Source of the DNA: Candidatus Amarolinea dominans | Lineage (GTDB): Bacteria > Chloroflexota > Anaerolineae > SSC4 > Amarolineaceae | Direction: 5' to 3' | Length of the DNA stretch: 64,000 bases | Assembly (NCBI GenBank): GCA_016719785.1 | Contig: JADJYJ010000001.1 | Coordinates: 496,001-560,000 of the forward strand | Shown: piece by piece, positions 14,681 through 24,260 of the stretch | Position numbering within the stretch: position 1 is the first letter of the stretch | Layout of the letters: each line of letters opens with the position of its first letter | The notes under the pieces: generated by a model | Database searches by the model: none | The model's input: only the letters and a program-made list of their open reading frames with translations | Told to the model about the DNA's origin: nothing | Made by a program: the position numbers and the translations under genes

Positions 14681-15358
14681 ATGACAACGAAAGACCTGGT
14701 GACCCTGCAAGACCCGCGGTCACCCATTGCCGAAGCGTATCGTGGCCTGCGCACCAATCTCACCTTCTCCAGCCTTGACCGGCCCTTGCGCACCATGCTC
14801 ATCACCTCAGCCGGGCCAGAAGAGGGCAAATCCACCGTGCTGGCTAACCTGGCCGTGACCGAGGCGCAGGCGGGGCGCCGGGTTATCATTGTGGATGCCG
14901 ACTTACGCCGCCCGCGCCAGCACGAGCTGTTTGGCATCAGTAATGCCACCGGGTTGACCACGGCGCTGGCAGATGAAAAGGGCCTGCAGAACCTCTCTCT
15001 GCAAGCGACCGTTTTGCAGGCGACGGAGGTGCCAGGGCTGCGCGTGTTGACCAGCGGCCCCCTGCCGCCCAACCCCACCGAACTGCTGGCGTCGCAGCGC
15101 ATGGCCGCGCTGCTGACCGCGCTCAGCGCGCTGTCCGATCTGGTCCTCTTCGATGCACCGCCGGTGGTGGTGGTGACCGATGCGGCTATTCTGGCCTCGC
15201 AGGTGGATGGGGTGCTCCTGGTTGTCAATGCCAACGGGACGCGGCGGGAGCATGCACAGCGCGCCCAGCAACTGCTCGCCAAGGTCAACGCGCGCATCGT
15301 GGGCAGCGTGTTGAACAATGCCGCGCCTGACCGCAGCTTGCGGCCATATTACAGGTGA
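14681..15358 (+). CDS. CpsD/CapB-type tyrosine-protein kinase
   Basis: This 225-residue cytoplasmic BY-kinase shows Walker A (SAGPEEGKST), Walker A' (IIVDADLRRP) and Walker B (LVLFDAPP). The N-terminal SPIAEAYRGLRTNL contains the usual oligomerisation motif (EAYR.LRTN). The expected C-terminal tyrosine cluster is reduced to the final RPYYR. It would act with the Wzz-like protein encoded just upstream. The ATG at 14681 follows GAGAGGGAA. Confidence 0.9.
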   Translation: MTTKDLVTLQDPRSPIAEAYRGLRTNLTFSSLDRPLRTMLITSAGPEEGKSTVLANLAVTEAQAGRRVIIVDADLRRPRQHELFGISNATGLTTALADEKGLQNLSLQATVLQATEVPGLRVLTSGPLPPNPTELLASQRMAALLTALSALSDLVLFDAPPVVVVTDAAILASQVDGVLLVVNANGTRREHAQRAQQLLAKVNARIVGSVLNNAAPDRSLRPYYR

Positions 15359-15393
15359 AATCAATTGGGAAGCCCTGACAGAGAGGTAGTTTT

Positions 15394-16467
15394 GTGAAAG
15401 GACTCATTTTGAGCGGCGGCAAAGGCTCGCGCCTCTATCCGCTGACATACACGAACGCCAAGCAGTTGGTGCCGGTCGCCAACAAACCGGTCCTGTTCCG
15501 GGTGATCGAAGCCATTCGCGATGCCGGTATTCAAGACATCGGCATCGTGGTGGGCGTGGATGACAACGCGCGCCAGGTGCGCGAGGCGGTGGGCAACGGC
15601 AGCCGCTGGGGCGTGAAGACGACGTTCATTGCGCAGGAGGTTCCGGCGGGCCTGGCGCACGCGGTCAAGATCAGCCAGGAGTTCCTGGGCGATGATCGCT
15701 TCGTCATGTTCCTGGGCGACAATGTCATCGAAGGCGGCATCAGTCCCTTGATCCGCGAGTTTGCCTCCAGCGCGTGGAACAGCCAGATTGTGCTGACGCC
15801 GGTGGCCGAGCCGCAGCACTTTGGCGTGGCCGAACTGGACGAGACCCAGCGCATCGTGCGCCTGGTGGAAAAGCCGCGCAACCCGCGCTCCAACCTGGCG
15901 CTGGTCGGCATCTACATGTTCGATCATCACGTCTTCGAAGCGGTCAACGGCATCCAGCCATCGTGGCGCGGCGAGTTGGAAATCACCGATGCCATTCAGT
16001 GGCTGGTAGATAACGCCTACCAGGTTCATCCCTACGTCCACCGCGGCTGGTGGATTGACACCGGCAAACCGATTGACATGCTGGAAGCCAACAGCCGTGT
16101 GTTGGACGAGATCGAACATGTCATGCTTGGCTATGTGGATCGCGATTCGCAGATTGGCGGCAAAGTGACGGTCGAGCGAGGCGCGGAGATCATCAACAGC
16201 GTGATTCGCGGCCCGGCCATCATCGGTGAGAACACGCGTATCATCAACAGCTACATCGGACCGTTCACCTCCATCTACCATCACTGCGTGATCGAGGATA
16301 GCGAAATCGAGCACAGCATCGTGTTGGAACACAGCCGTATCGTGGGCATTGCGAGCCGCATCGAGGACAGCCTGGTCGGCCGTTACGTCGAGGTGGCACG
16401 CTCGCCCATCAAGCCGAAGGCGCTCAAGCTGACCCTGGGCGATCACAGCCGTATCGGCATCCTGTAA
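15394..16467 (+). CDS. rmlA: glucose-1-phosphate thymidylyltransferase (long form)
   Basis: This 357-residue nucleotidyltransferase opens with MKGLILSGGKGSRLYPLT and KQLVPVANKP (signature and active-site Lys region), continues with FVMFLGDNVIEGG (metal-binding Asp), and has a left-handed beta-helix C-terminus (hexapeptide-like repeats about residues 250-330) typical of the long RmlA/RffH-related subfamily. It makes dTDP-glucose from glucose-1-phosphate and dTTP. GTG at 15394 is used because GAGAGG lies upstream. rmlB follows after 47 bases; rmlC and rmlD are not in the window. Confidence 0.93.
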   Translation: MKGLILSGGKGSRLYPLTYTNAKQLVPVANKPVLFRVIEAIRDAGIQDIGIVVGVDDNARQVREAVGNGSRWGVKTTFIAQEVPAGLAHAVKISQEFLGDDRFVMFLGDNVIEGGISPLIREFASSAWNSQIVLTPVAEPQHFGVAELDETQRIVRLVEKPRNPRSNLALVGIYMFDHHVFEAVNGIQPSWRGELEITDAIQWLVDNAYQVHPYVHRGWWIDTGKPIDMLEANSRVLDEIEHVMLGYVDRDSQIGGKVTVERGAEIINSVIRGPAIIGENTRIINSYIGPFTSIYHHCVIEDSEIEHSIVLEHSRIVGIASRIEDSLVGRYVEVARSPIKPKALKLTLGDHSRIGIL

Positions 16468-16514
16468 AGAGCCGCCGCGGGCAAAAAAGAGAAGATGAAG
16501 AGGAATGACTGACT

Positions 16515-17537
16515 GTGCGTAACTATCTGATTACCGGGGGCGCGGGCTTCATTGGCGCCAACTTCACCCACTACCTGCTGCGTAAATATGCAGACATCAA
16601 GGTGGTGGTGTACGACAAGCTGACTTACGCCGGCAACCTGGACAACCTGCTCGACGCGGACGACGATCCGAGCTACGCCTTTGTTCTGGGCGATATTGCT
16701 GACGCTGACACGGTGGCCGCGGCTATTCGAGACCATCAGATTGACACCATCGTCAATTTTGCCGCCGAGTCGCACGTAGATCGTTCGATCATGAATCCCG
16801 ACGCGTTCGTCAAGACCGATGTCTATGGCACGTATGTTTTGCTGGAGGCGGCGCGGCGCTTCAACCTGGAGCGCTACCACCAGATTTCTACCGATGAGGT
16901 GTACGGCCATGTACCCGTTGGCTCATCGCGCGAAACCGACCCGCTGGAGCCGCGCTCGCCCTACGCGGCCAGCAAGGCCAGTGCTGATCTGATGGTCAAC
17001 GCGTACCACATCACCTACGGCCTGCCGGTGACGATTACGCGCGGCTCCAACAACATCGGGCCTTATCAGTACCCGGAGAAGGTCATTCCGCTCTTTGTCA
17101 CCAACGCAATGGATGACGTACCGCTGCCGCTGTACGGCGACGGCCTGCAGATGCGCGATTACCAGTACGTCGAAGATCACTGCGAAGGCATTGATGCCGT
17201 TTTGCAGCACGGTCAGATCGGCGAGGTTTACAATGTGGGTACCGGCAGCGAACTGCGCAATCTGGAGATGACCCACCTGGTGCTCGACACCCTGGGCAAG
17301 CCATCCAGCCTGATTCAGCCGGTGACGGACCGCCCCGGGCATGATCGCCGCTATTCCCTGGATGTGAGCAAGCTCAAGGCTTTGGGCTGGCAGCCGCGCC
17401 ATTCGTGCGCGGAGGCGGTGGTCAAAACGGTGCGCTGGTACCAGGCCAATGAATGGTGGTGGCGCAAGATCAAGAGCGGCGAGCATTACCGCGAGTTCTA
17501 CCAGCGCCTTTACGCGGGGCGCGAGGTATCGAAATAG
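16515..17537 (+). CDS. rmlB: dTDP-glucose 4,6-dehydratase
   Basis: This 340-residue extended SDR enzyme has the NAD-binding GGAGFIGANF, the catalytic STDEVYG triad segment and the YxxxK pair in SPYAASKASAD. The region TRGSNNIGPYQYPEKVIPLF is characteristic of RmlB. It converts the RmlA product dTDP-glucose to dTDP-4-keto-6-deoxyglucose, precursor of rhamnose and other deoxysugars. GTG at 16515 is the start. It ends the polysaccharide cluster and is followed by a repeat array. Confidence 0.96.
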   Translation: MRNYLITGGAGFIGANFTHYLLRKYADIKVVVYDKLTYAGNLDNLLDADDDPSYAFVLGDIADADTVAAAIRDHQIDTIVNFAAESHVDRSIMNPDAFVKTDVYGTYVLLEAARRFNLERYHQISTDEVYGHVPVGSSRETDPLEPRSPYAASKASADLMVNAYHITYGLPVTITRGSNNIGPYQYPEKVIPLFVTNAMDDVPLPLYGDGLQMRDYQYVEDHCEGIDAVLQHGQIGEVYNVGTGSELRNLEMTHLVLDTLGKPSSLIQPVTDRPGHDRRYSLDVSKLKALGWQPRHSCAEAVVKTVRWYQANEWWWRKIKSGEHYREFYQRLYAGREVSK

Positions 17538-18050
17538 GTTTGGGCAGTCTGCCGTAGGTCACGCCTCCGGCGTGACGACACCCTCTCTCGCAGAGCTTGC
17601 TTCTCTCATCCAACGTCGTCCGGCCAGGAGGCCGGACCTACGGGAACGGGGAACCGTAGGTCACGTCTCCGGCGTGACGGCGTCGTCTGTCGCAGAGCTT
17701 GCTTCTCTCATCCAACGTCGTCCGGCCAGGAGGCCGGGGGGAGCGGGTACGACGCCTCCGCCGCAGAGCTTTTCCAACGTCGTCCGGCCAGGAGGCCGGA
17801 CCTACGGGAACGGGGAACCGTCGGTCACGTCTCCGGCGTGACGACACCCTCTCTCGCAGAGTTTGCTTCTCTCGTCCAACGTTGTCCGGCCTCCTGGCCG
17901 GACCTACGGGAACTGCACCTTCATTCCTGTGACTTCATTCCTGTGACTTCATTACTATTGCCTCTCGTATGATGACCTGATAGACTGATTTCCGGTTATG
18001 GTTACTGCTGATCCCATTGTCAGCCTGTAGATTCATTGACGGAGAGGATT
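17538..18050. other. gene-free repeat-rich spacer
   Basis: There is no credible gene in these 500 bases. They contain the 102-bp repeat array (17552-17914) and a 14-bp tandem duplication TTCATTCCTGTGAC (17920-17933 and 17934-17947), just upstream of the beta-helix protein gene. Confidence 0.8.
17552..17914. repeat. array of about 102-bp units with two hairpins each
   Basis: Units start at 17552, 17654 and 17818, with a truncated unit at about 17750-17817. Each full unit contains the palindrome GTCACG(C/T)CTCCGGCGTGAC, a CAGAGCTTGCTTCTCTC spacer and a second palindrome GTCCGGCCAGGAGGCCGGAC. In the last unit the second palindrome has its loop inverted (CCTCCTGG). A degenerate copy is at 24261-24313. 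The paired hairpins suggest a REP/BIME-like mobile or processing element. Confidence 0.88.
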
Positions 18051-21000
18051 ATGATTGTCTTGCGTGCCTGGTTTTTCATTATTCTTTCATTGCCGCCATT
18101 GCTGCTTCCCGGCGTGCGCGCTGCCCGCGAACCGGCGCTGCCAACCGTTGTGCGCACCGTGTGTCCCGTGGGATGCGCCTATGCCAGCATTCAGGCGGCC
18201 ATCAACGCCTCGGCCGCGGGCGATCTGGTGGATGTGTTGGCGGGTGTTTACGTCGAGAACGTCATGCTCAAGGCGGGGGTTTCGGTGCAGGGCGCCGACC
18301 CCGCGACCACGATCATTGATGGCAATCAGGCCGATCATGTCATCACGTCGCTCGATGCCGCCCTGGGGCCGGATACGGTGGTCAGCGGGTTTACCGTGCG
18401 CAATGGCCGATCGGTCGAGGGCGGCGGCGTCGAGTTGTACCGGGCCTCGCCCACGCTGCGCAACCTGATCATCGAGGATAACTTCGCCGGCAACAACTTT
18501 GGCGGCGGTATTGCCGTCATCTCCGGCGCCAAACCGATCGTAGAGAACTGCATCATTCGTCACAACACGGCCCTGCGCGGTGGCGGCATCGGCGTGTACG
18601 ACGCCAACAGCTCGATCACCCTGCGCAACACCACGATCATCAGCAATACGGCCAGCGAAAGCGGGGGCGGTCTGTTCCTCTTTCAGTTGGCAACCGCGAC
18701 GCTCAGCCAGGTTGTCATCGAGGGGAACCGCGCGACCCGGCGCGGGGGTGGTGCCACTGTTGCGAATCAGAGCACGATGTGGCTCGATCAAGTCACGGTG
18801 CGCGGCAACGAATCGGTCACTGGGAGTGCAGGTGGGATCGCGGTTGATCTTGCCTCGCAGGTGACGCTGGAGCGCACGACGGTCATCAGCAACACAGCCC
18901 TGTTGGACGGCGCGGGCATCCAGGTGGATCGCTCCACGTTGGTAGTGCGCAACCAGTGTACGTTCGATGGCAATGTGGCCGGCCGCAATGGCGGCGCCCT
19001 GGCCACCAGCGGCACGGCAACCGCTGCCAGCCCGGTGACGTTGCAGGACACCATCTGGCGCGCGAATCGGGCGGCCAACCTTGGGGGGGCGGCGCTTTTC
19101 AATCCGAACACCAACCTGGTTTTCAGCGGCAACCGCCTGGAAGAGAACCGCGCCCTGAACGGCGGCGCCCTCTACCTGGTGACGATCAGCCCGACCCTGC
19201 AAGGCAATCAGTTTCGCCGTAATCAGGCCACGCAGTACGGCGGCGCGGTTGTGGTTGACCAGGGATCAAGCCCGACCCTCTTCGATAATGAGTTCAGCAA
19301 CAATCAGGCGGCCAACCTGGGGGGGGGCGGCGCTCTGATGCTGCAAAGCGCATCCACGCCGCAGGTGATCAGCAACACCTTTACCAGCAACGTCGCGACC
19401 GCGGGCAGCGGCGGCGCGATCGTCATTCTGAACAACGCCAATGCGACGGTGAACGAAAACCGCTTCGAGAGCAATGCCGGCCTGGATGGCGGCGCCGTTT
19501 TGGTCTCCGCGGCGCAGGCGCAGATGCAGCGCAACACCTTCAGCAACAATACGGCGCAGCGCCTGGGCGGCGCGTTGGTGACGACGGCCCAGGCCAACCT
19601 GATCCTGCAGGACAACGTGTTTAGCGCCAACTCGGCGCAGACCAGCGGGGGCGCCCTGCTCATGCAGGGGAACTCCAGCGGGCTGCTGACGCGCAACCAA
19701 TGGCTGAGTAACAGCGCCGTGAGCGGAGGCGCCGTCTACCTGATCGCGTCCGGCCCGACGCTGGCGGACAGCCTCTTCCGTGAGAACGTGGTTTCGCAAT
19801 ACGGCGGCGCATTGGTGGCCGATCAAGGCAGCCAGGTGACGCTGCGCGGCAACACCTTCGAGCTGAATGTGGCCGGGCTGAACGGCGGCGCCGCGCTTTT
19901 GCAGTCGGCCTCCACGCCGTGGGTGGAGGGCAACCGTTTCTTCACCAACACCGCGGCCTCGGGCGTTGGCGGCGCGTTGATCCTGAGCACTGGCGCCAAT
20001 GGCGCCGTGCTGGAGAACGATTTCGCTGACAACCTGGGCCTGGATGGCGGCGCCCTCATGATCAGCAGCGCGACGGCGACCATCACGGGTAACCATTTTC
20101 GCACGAACACCGCGTTCCGGATGGGCGGCGCGCTGGTGGTGACCGACAATGCCAGTGCGATTGTGAGCAGCAATTGGTTTACAGCCAATACCGCGCTTTC
20201 CGATGGCGGTGCGGGGCTTGTGCAGCTTCACTCCAGCGGTCAGTTCAAGCAGAACCAGGTGCGCGACAACGTGGGGGGCGGCAAGGGCGGTGGGCTGCGC
20301 ATCTTCGATGATGTCAGCATGACCGTGGATGACAACCTGTTTGCCGGTAATCAGGCGCAGGATGGCGGCGCTTTGCAGGTTGAGCAGGCGCAGGTGACGG
20401 CTGCACGCAATCGCTTCGAGGCCAACGTCGCATCCTTGCGCGGCGGGGCCGCGCAGGTTGCCGCGGCGGGAGAGCTCACCGTGCGCGCCAGCACGATCGT
20501 TTCCAACACGGCCGGCAGCCACGGCGGCGGTCTGTACGCGGCGTCCGGCGCCGTGCTGATCGTGCATGACACCCTCCTGCAGGCCAATCGCGCCACGTCA
20601 GCCGGTGGCGCCATTCGTTGGATCAGCGCCGGCGGTGAATTGCGCAACAGCCGCGTGCTTGACAACTGGGCAGGCGCCACCGGCGGCGGAGTCGCCAGCA
20701 GCGGCAGCAACCTGCTGCTTTTCGGCAATGTGATACAGACAAACAGTAGTGGTCAGTTGGGCGGGGGCGTCTACCTGCAGGGCGTCTCCCAGCCTGAGCT
20801 GCGCAATAACCTGATCGTGAAGAACAGCGCGTCTGTGCAGGGCGGCGGCATTTTTGCCATAGACGGGCCGGTTGCCAACCTGTTGTACAACACGATTACA
20901 GACAACGATCTGTCCGGGGCCGGAGAAGGGGTCGGCGTGGCCGGCGGCAGCAGACTCACCCTGCGCGGCAATATCGTCACGCATAATCAGCGCGGCATCG

Positions 21001-21344
21001 TGGTCAGCAGTAACAGCACAGCGACCCTGGTGCGTAACGATGTGTGGAACAATAGCCAGGCCAACTATGCCGGCATCGCTCCTGGCGCAACCGATTTGAG
21101 CGTTGATCCCCGATTTGTCACCGACGCCCTGGGCGATTATTATCTCAGTTGCCGGCGGGCCGGACGCAGCAGTGACAGCTCTCTGCTGGACGCCGGCCCG
21201 GACACGGCCGCAACCGTCGGTCTGGCGACGCTGACGACCTGTGGCTTCAATTTGCTCGACCAGGGTCAGGCTGATTTGGGGTATCATTATCCGTTGTTTG
21301 TTTATGCATGGGTTCCACGCGCCTTCTTCCCCTATGTCCGTTGA
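18051..21344 (+). CDS. secreted right-handed beta-helix repeat surface protein
   Basis: This 1097-residue protein has a signal peptide (about residues 1-24, ending GVRA) and then a pectate-lyase-like parallel beta-helix built from many 20-30-residue repeats of the type N-x-F-x-x-N-x-A-x-x-x-GGA, as in polymorphic outer-membrane proteins. The N-terminus has the AYASIQAAINASAAGDLV motif common to such helices. No catalytic residues can be assigned; an adhesin or matrix role is inferred. It ends WVPRAFFPYVR. ATG at 18051 is chosen because GGAGAGG precedes it by three bases. A nine-G run at 19319-19327 lies inside one repeat. Confidence 0.85.
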   Translation: MIVLRAWFFIILSLPPLLLPGVRAAREPALPTVVRTVCPVGCAYASIQAAINASAAGDLVDVLAGVYVENVMLKAGVSVQGADPATTIIDGNQADHVITSLDAALGPDTVVSGFTVRNGRSVEGGGVELYRASPTLRNLIIEDNFAGNNFGGGIAVISGAKPIVENCIIRHNTALRGGGIGVYDANSSITLRNTTIISNTASESGGGLFLFQLATATLSQVVIEGNRATRRGGGATVANQSTMWLDQVTVRGNESVTGSAGGIAVDLASQVTLERTTVISNTALLDGAGIQVDRSTLVVRNQCTFDGNVAGRNGGALATSGTATAASPVTLQDTIWRANRAANLGGAALFNPNTNLVFSGNRLEENRALNGGALYLVTISPTLQGNQFRRNQATQYGGAVVVDQGSSPTLFDNEFSNNQAANLGGGGALMLQSASTPQVISNTFTSNVATAGSGGAIVILNNANATVNENRFESNAGLDGGAVLVSAAQAQMQRNTFSNNTAQRLGGALVTTAQANLILQDNVFSANSAQTSGGALLMQGNSSGLLTRNQWLSNSAVSGGAVYLIASGPTLADSLFRENVVSQYGGALVADQGSQVTLRGNTFELNVAGLNGGAALLQSASTPWVEGNRFFTNTAASGVGGALILSTGANGAVLENDFADNLGLDGGALMISSATATITGNHFRTNTAFRMGGALVVTDNASAIVSSNWFTANTALSDGGAGLVQLHSSGQFKQNQVRDNVGGGKGGGLRIFDDVSMTVDDNLFAGNQAQDGGALQVEQAQVTAARNRFEANVASLRGGAAQVAAAGELTVRASTIVSNTAGSHGGGLYAASGAVLIVHDTLLQANRATSAGGAIRWISAGGELRNSRVLDNWAGATGGGVASSGSNLLLFGNVIQTNSSGQLGGGVYLQGVSQPELRNNLIVKNSASVQGGGIFAIDGPVANLLYNTITDNDLSGAGEGVGVAGGSRLTLRGNIVTHNQRGIVVSSNSTATLVRNDVWNNSQANYAGIAPGATDLSVDPRFVTDALGDYYLSCRRAGRSSDSSLLDAGPDTAATVGLATLTTCGFNLLDQGQADLGYHYPLFVYAWVPRAFFPYVR

Positions 21345-22821
21345 TCGCGCCGCGCCGCTGTCGCTGCGTCTGCGCCGCAGTGCGCGCGGGGCCATGCATC
21401 GTTTTCCCCACGCGCTGCTCGTGGGGATCATTCTGTTGGGCGCCTGTCTGCGCTTTCTACGCCTGGACTGGCAGGACATCTGGCTGGATGAGGCCTTTTC
21501 GCTGCACATGGCGTCCTTGCCCTGGAATGCAACCCTGGCCGCCCTGCAGCAGGACGTTCATCCGCCCTTGTTCTACGCCCTGCTCCATGTCTGGCTCTCT
21601 GTGCTGGGAGACAGCGCCTACGCCCTGCGCCTCCTGTCGGTCATGACCTCTGTGCTGGCTCTGCCCGTTCTGTACACCCTGGGGCGGGCGTTGCGACTGG
21701 AACGGCCCTGGAGCCGGCTGCTCACCTTTTTGCTGGCCGTGGCCTATTTTCATGTGCGCTTCGCCCAAGAGACGCGTTCCTTCAGCCTGCTGGTGCTGTT
21801 GACGCTGCTCTCCATGCTCGGCTTCGTGCGCTGGCTCGCCCGGCGTCAGGCGCGCACACTCCTGCTGACTGCTCTCGTCAGCGCCGCGTTGGTCTACACC
21901 CACTACTATGGCCCCCTTGTACTCCTGGTGCAAAGCGCGTGGTTGGCCTGGCATGGGCGCTCCTACCGGGCATGGCTCTGGCCCTGGACGCTGGCCCTGG
22001 CCGGCGTGGGGCTGGCCTTCTGGCCCTGGCTGTCCATCGTTCAGCAGCAGGCAAGGACATTGCCCAGTCTGACGCACCAGACGCCTTTCGCGCTTGCCAC
22101 CCTGGGTGATCTGCTCTACCGCTTTAGCGGCCGTAGTGGTTTGCTCGCCGCGCTGTGCTGTCTGCTGATCGGGCTGCCGAGGCTGGCGGCGCGTTGGCCC
22201 GGCGCGGCGCGCGCGCTGGGTTTGACGCGCGCGCGTCCGCCATTGCCCCTGGCGAGCCTGCTGCTGTTGTGGCTGACCCTGCCCGTTCTGCTTCCCCTGT
22301 TGTTCAGCGGCCTGGCGGCGACGTTCACCTATCGCAATGCCATCATCAGTCTGCCGGCTTTTTGGCTGTTGGTGGTCATGGGTTGGCGGCAGATTCGTGC
22401 GTGGCGCGTGCATGGGGTGTTGTTGGCCCTGGTGTTGACGCTGAGCTTGCCAGGACTCTTCCGCTACTATGTGGAGCCAGACAAAGAACAGTGGCGCGCG
22501 GCTGTGGCCTGGATAGCGCAGGTCGCGCAGCCCGGTGATCTCATTTTGTTCGACACCGGCCCCACGCGCCAGCCCTTCGAGATTGCGGCCCGCGCCACGC
22601 TCATGACGCTGCCGCGGGAGACCTTTCCCAACTTCGAGGGCGACCCTGCCGCCTTCGTGCGCCGCTACGCCCGCCAGTACCCGCGCATCTGGCTCATCGC
22701 CACGGTCTATGGCGAAGCTCGCCTCGACTGGCGCCTGGGTCTGCTGGCGCCCTACTATCGCCTGCAGGGGCTGATGCCCTTCACCGATGTCATGCCGGTC
22801 CTCCTCGAACGCCGGCCCTGA
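21334..22821 (+). CDS. GT-C membrane glycosyltransferase (PMT_2-like)
   Basis: This 495-residue protein has about ten hydrophobic segments and the GT-C hallmarks near the N-terminus: LRLDWQDIWLDEAFSLH (catalytic-type Asp-Glu) followed by DVHPPLFYALLHVW. It probably transfers a sugar from a polyprenyl-phosphate donor to a lipid or protein acceptor outside the membrane. The frame is open further upstream inside the previous gene. ATG at 21334 overlaps that gene's stop by 11 bases, and ATG at 21394 is an alternative. Coupling suggests it may modify the preceding surface protein. Confidence 0.82.
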   Translation: MSVDRAAPLSLRLRRSARGAMHRFPHALLVGIILLGACLRFLRLDWQDIWLDEAFSLHMASLPWNATLAALQQDVHPPLFYALLHVWLSVLGDSAYALRLLSVMTSVLALPVLYTLGRALRLERPWSRLLTFLLAVAYFHVRFAQETRSFSLLVLLTLLSMLGFVRWLARRQARTLLLTALVSAALVYTHYYGPLVLLVQSAWLAWHGRSYRAWLWPWTLALAGVGLAFWPWLSIVQQQARTLPSLTHQTPFALATLGDLLYRFSGRSGLLAALCCLLIGLPRLAARWPGAARALGLTRARPPLPLASLLLLWLTLPVLLPLLFSGLAATFTYRNAIISLPAFWLLVVMGWRQIRAWRVHGVLLALVLTLSLPGLFRYYVEPDKEQWRAAVAWIAQVAQPGDLILFDTGPTRQPFEIAARATLMTLPRETFPNFEGDPAAFVRRYARQYPRIWLIATVYGEARLDWRLGLLAPYYRLQGLMPFTDVMPVLLERRP

Positions 22822-22825
22822 TCTC

Positions 22826-23108
22826 GCCCCCCCTTCCCCTCTCCGTACCGCGGAGAGGAGAAGGGGTCGGGGGTTGAGGAGAGGCTCTCGTCCCCCCTTC
22901 CCCTCTCCGTACCGCGGAGAGGAGAAGGGGTCGGGGGTTGAGGAGAGGCTCTCGTCCCCCCCTTCTCCTCTCCGTACCGCGGAGAGGAGAGGCTCTCGTC
23001 CCCCCTTCTCCTCTCCGTACCGCGGAGAGGAGAGGCTCTCGTCCCCCCTTCTCCTCTCCGTACCGCGGAGAGGAGAAGGGGTCGGGGGTTGAGGAGAGGC
23101 TCTCGTCT
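22826..23108. repeat. five-copy hairpin repeat array between convergent genes
   Basis: CTCTCCGTACCGCGGAGAGGAG occurs at 22839, 22903, 22968, 23011 and 23054. Three copies carry an extra tail (AAGGGGTCGGGGGTTGAGGAG), giving periods of 64-65 bases, and two lack it, giving 43. Each unit makes a CTCTCCG/CGGAGAG stem with loop TACCG. The array sits between the GT-C gene and convergent ctaA and could stop both transcripts. Confidence 0.9.
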
Positions 23109-23115
23109 TTCTACG

Positions 23116-24201
23116 TCAGGCGGTCGCGTGAATGAGCCGGTGATTGAGAAAGATGGCGGCGGCAAACAGCGTAATGGCCGTGGCCTGGTGCAGCAGCGCC
23201 AGCGGCAGCGTCACGTCGAAGAGCACCACGCTGATGCCGAGCAGAATCTGCACGCTGACGATGGCGACCAGGGTTGCCGCACCGGTTCGGGCGCTGCGCA
23301 GGCTGTCGTCGCCGGCCGCACGCCGGTAGACGACGTAGGCCAGCGTGAGCACGACAAAGGCCAGCCAGCGATGGATGAATTGCACCGTGGCCAGACTGTC
23401 CACCAGGTTACGCCACCACGGCTCGATCAGCGCCAGCAGCCCCGGCGGAACCAGGTAGCCGAACATGAGCGGCCAGGTGTTGGACACATGGCCGGCCTTA
23501 AGCCCGGCGGTCAGCCCGCCATAGGTGATTTGCAGGAGCACAACGGCGGTGAGCACCAGGCCGAGGGAGGCAAGGCGTACACGGACGCCAGGCTGAGCGG
23601 GTGTGATCCGGTAAGTGTGATTGAGCGCCGTCCACAAACAAAGGGCCAGCAGCGCGAGCGCGGTGAGCAAATGCGCAGTCAGGCGATAGTGACTGACGCT
23701 GGGGCGGTCCACCAGGCCGCTGGCAACCATGAACCAGCCCATGAAGGCCTGAAAGAGAAACAGGGCGCCGATGCCGATGTAAACGCCGGATTGACGCCAG
23801 GGGATGAAGCCGCGCAGCAGGAAGTAGGCCAGGGGTAGCGCCAGCACCAGCCCCACCAGGCGCGCAATCAGCCGGTGAACGTACTCGACATAGAAGATGG
23901 ACTTGTACTCGTCCAAAGACATGCCTGCGTTGACTTTTTGATATTCGGGCGACTGCTGATACTTGGCAAATTCCTCCTGCCAGGCTTGTGCTGTCAGCGG
24001 CGGCACCACACCGGTAATGGCATTCCACTCAACAATGGAGAGGCCGGAGCGGCTCAGGCGGACGTAACCGCCGACCACCACCATCAACGCGACCATGACC
24101 GCCACGGTGTACAGCCAGGTGGTGACGATCGGGCGCGTCTGTGGTTGGGCGGCGGCGCGTGCGGTGTATGGCGCGCCGGACAAAGCAATCGAGTCTTTCA
24201 T
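23116..24201 (-). CDS. ctaA: heme A synthase (COX15/CtaA type)
   Basis: This 361-residue protein has eight likely transmembrane helices and the COX15-type signatures GGYVRLSRSGLSIVEWN, EYVHRLIAR, SHYRLTAHL, HRWLAFV and LLHQATAI, whose histidines are heme ligands. The inserted segment PPLTAQAWQEEFAKYQQSPE is typical of the long (type 2) subgroup. It oxidises heme O to heme A for aa3-type oxidases, implying aerobic respiration. GAGGAG precedes the ATG. ctaB and oxidase genes are not in the window. Confidence 0.94.
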   Translation of the reverse strand: MKDSIALSGAPYTARAAAQPQTRPIVTTWLYTVAVMVALMVVVGGYVRLSRSGLSIVEWNAITGVVPPLTAQAWQEEFAKYQQSPEYQKVNAGMSLDEYKSIFYVEYVHRLIARLVGLVLALPLAYFLLRGFIPWRQSGVYIGIGALFLFQAFMGWFMVASGLVDRPSVSHYRLTAHLLTALALLALCLWTALNHTYRITPAQPGVRVRLASLGLVLTAVVLLQITYGGLTAGLKAGHVSNTWPLMFGYLVPPGLLALIEPWWRNLVDSLATVQFIHRWLAFVVLTLAYVVYRRAAGDDSLRSARTGAATLVAIVSVQILLGISVVLFDVTLPLALLHQATAITLFAAAIFLNHRLIHATA

Positions 24202-24260
24202 GCAAACTCCTCGAACAACATGGGTTCAGGTTGGCGCATCTTACCACGTTCTCCGCGCAG

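Noticed and set aside
17552..17914. Possible CRISPR array or tRNA cluster
   Set aside because: The units are 102-bp direct repeats with little variable sequence and do not fold as tRNAs.
22826..23108. Possible CRISPR array
   Set aside because: The repeats are regular but have no unique spacers of constant length and no cas genes are near. The units are hairpin repeats.
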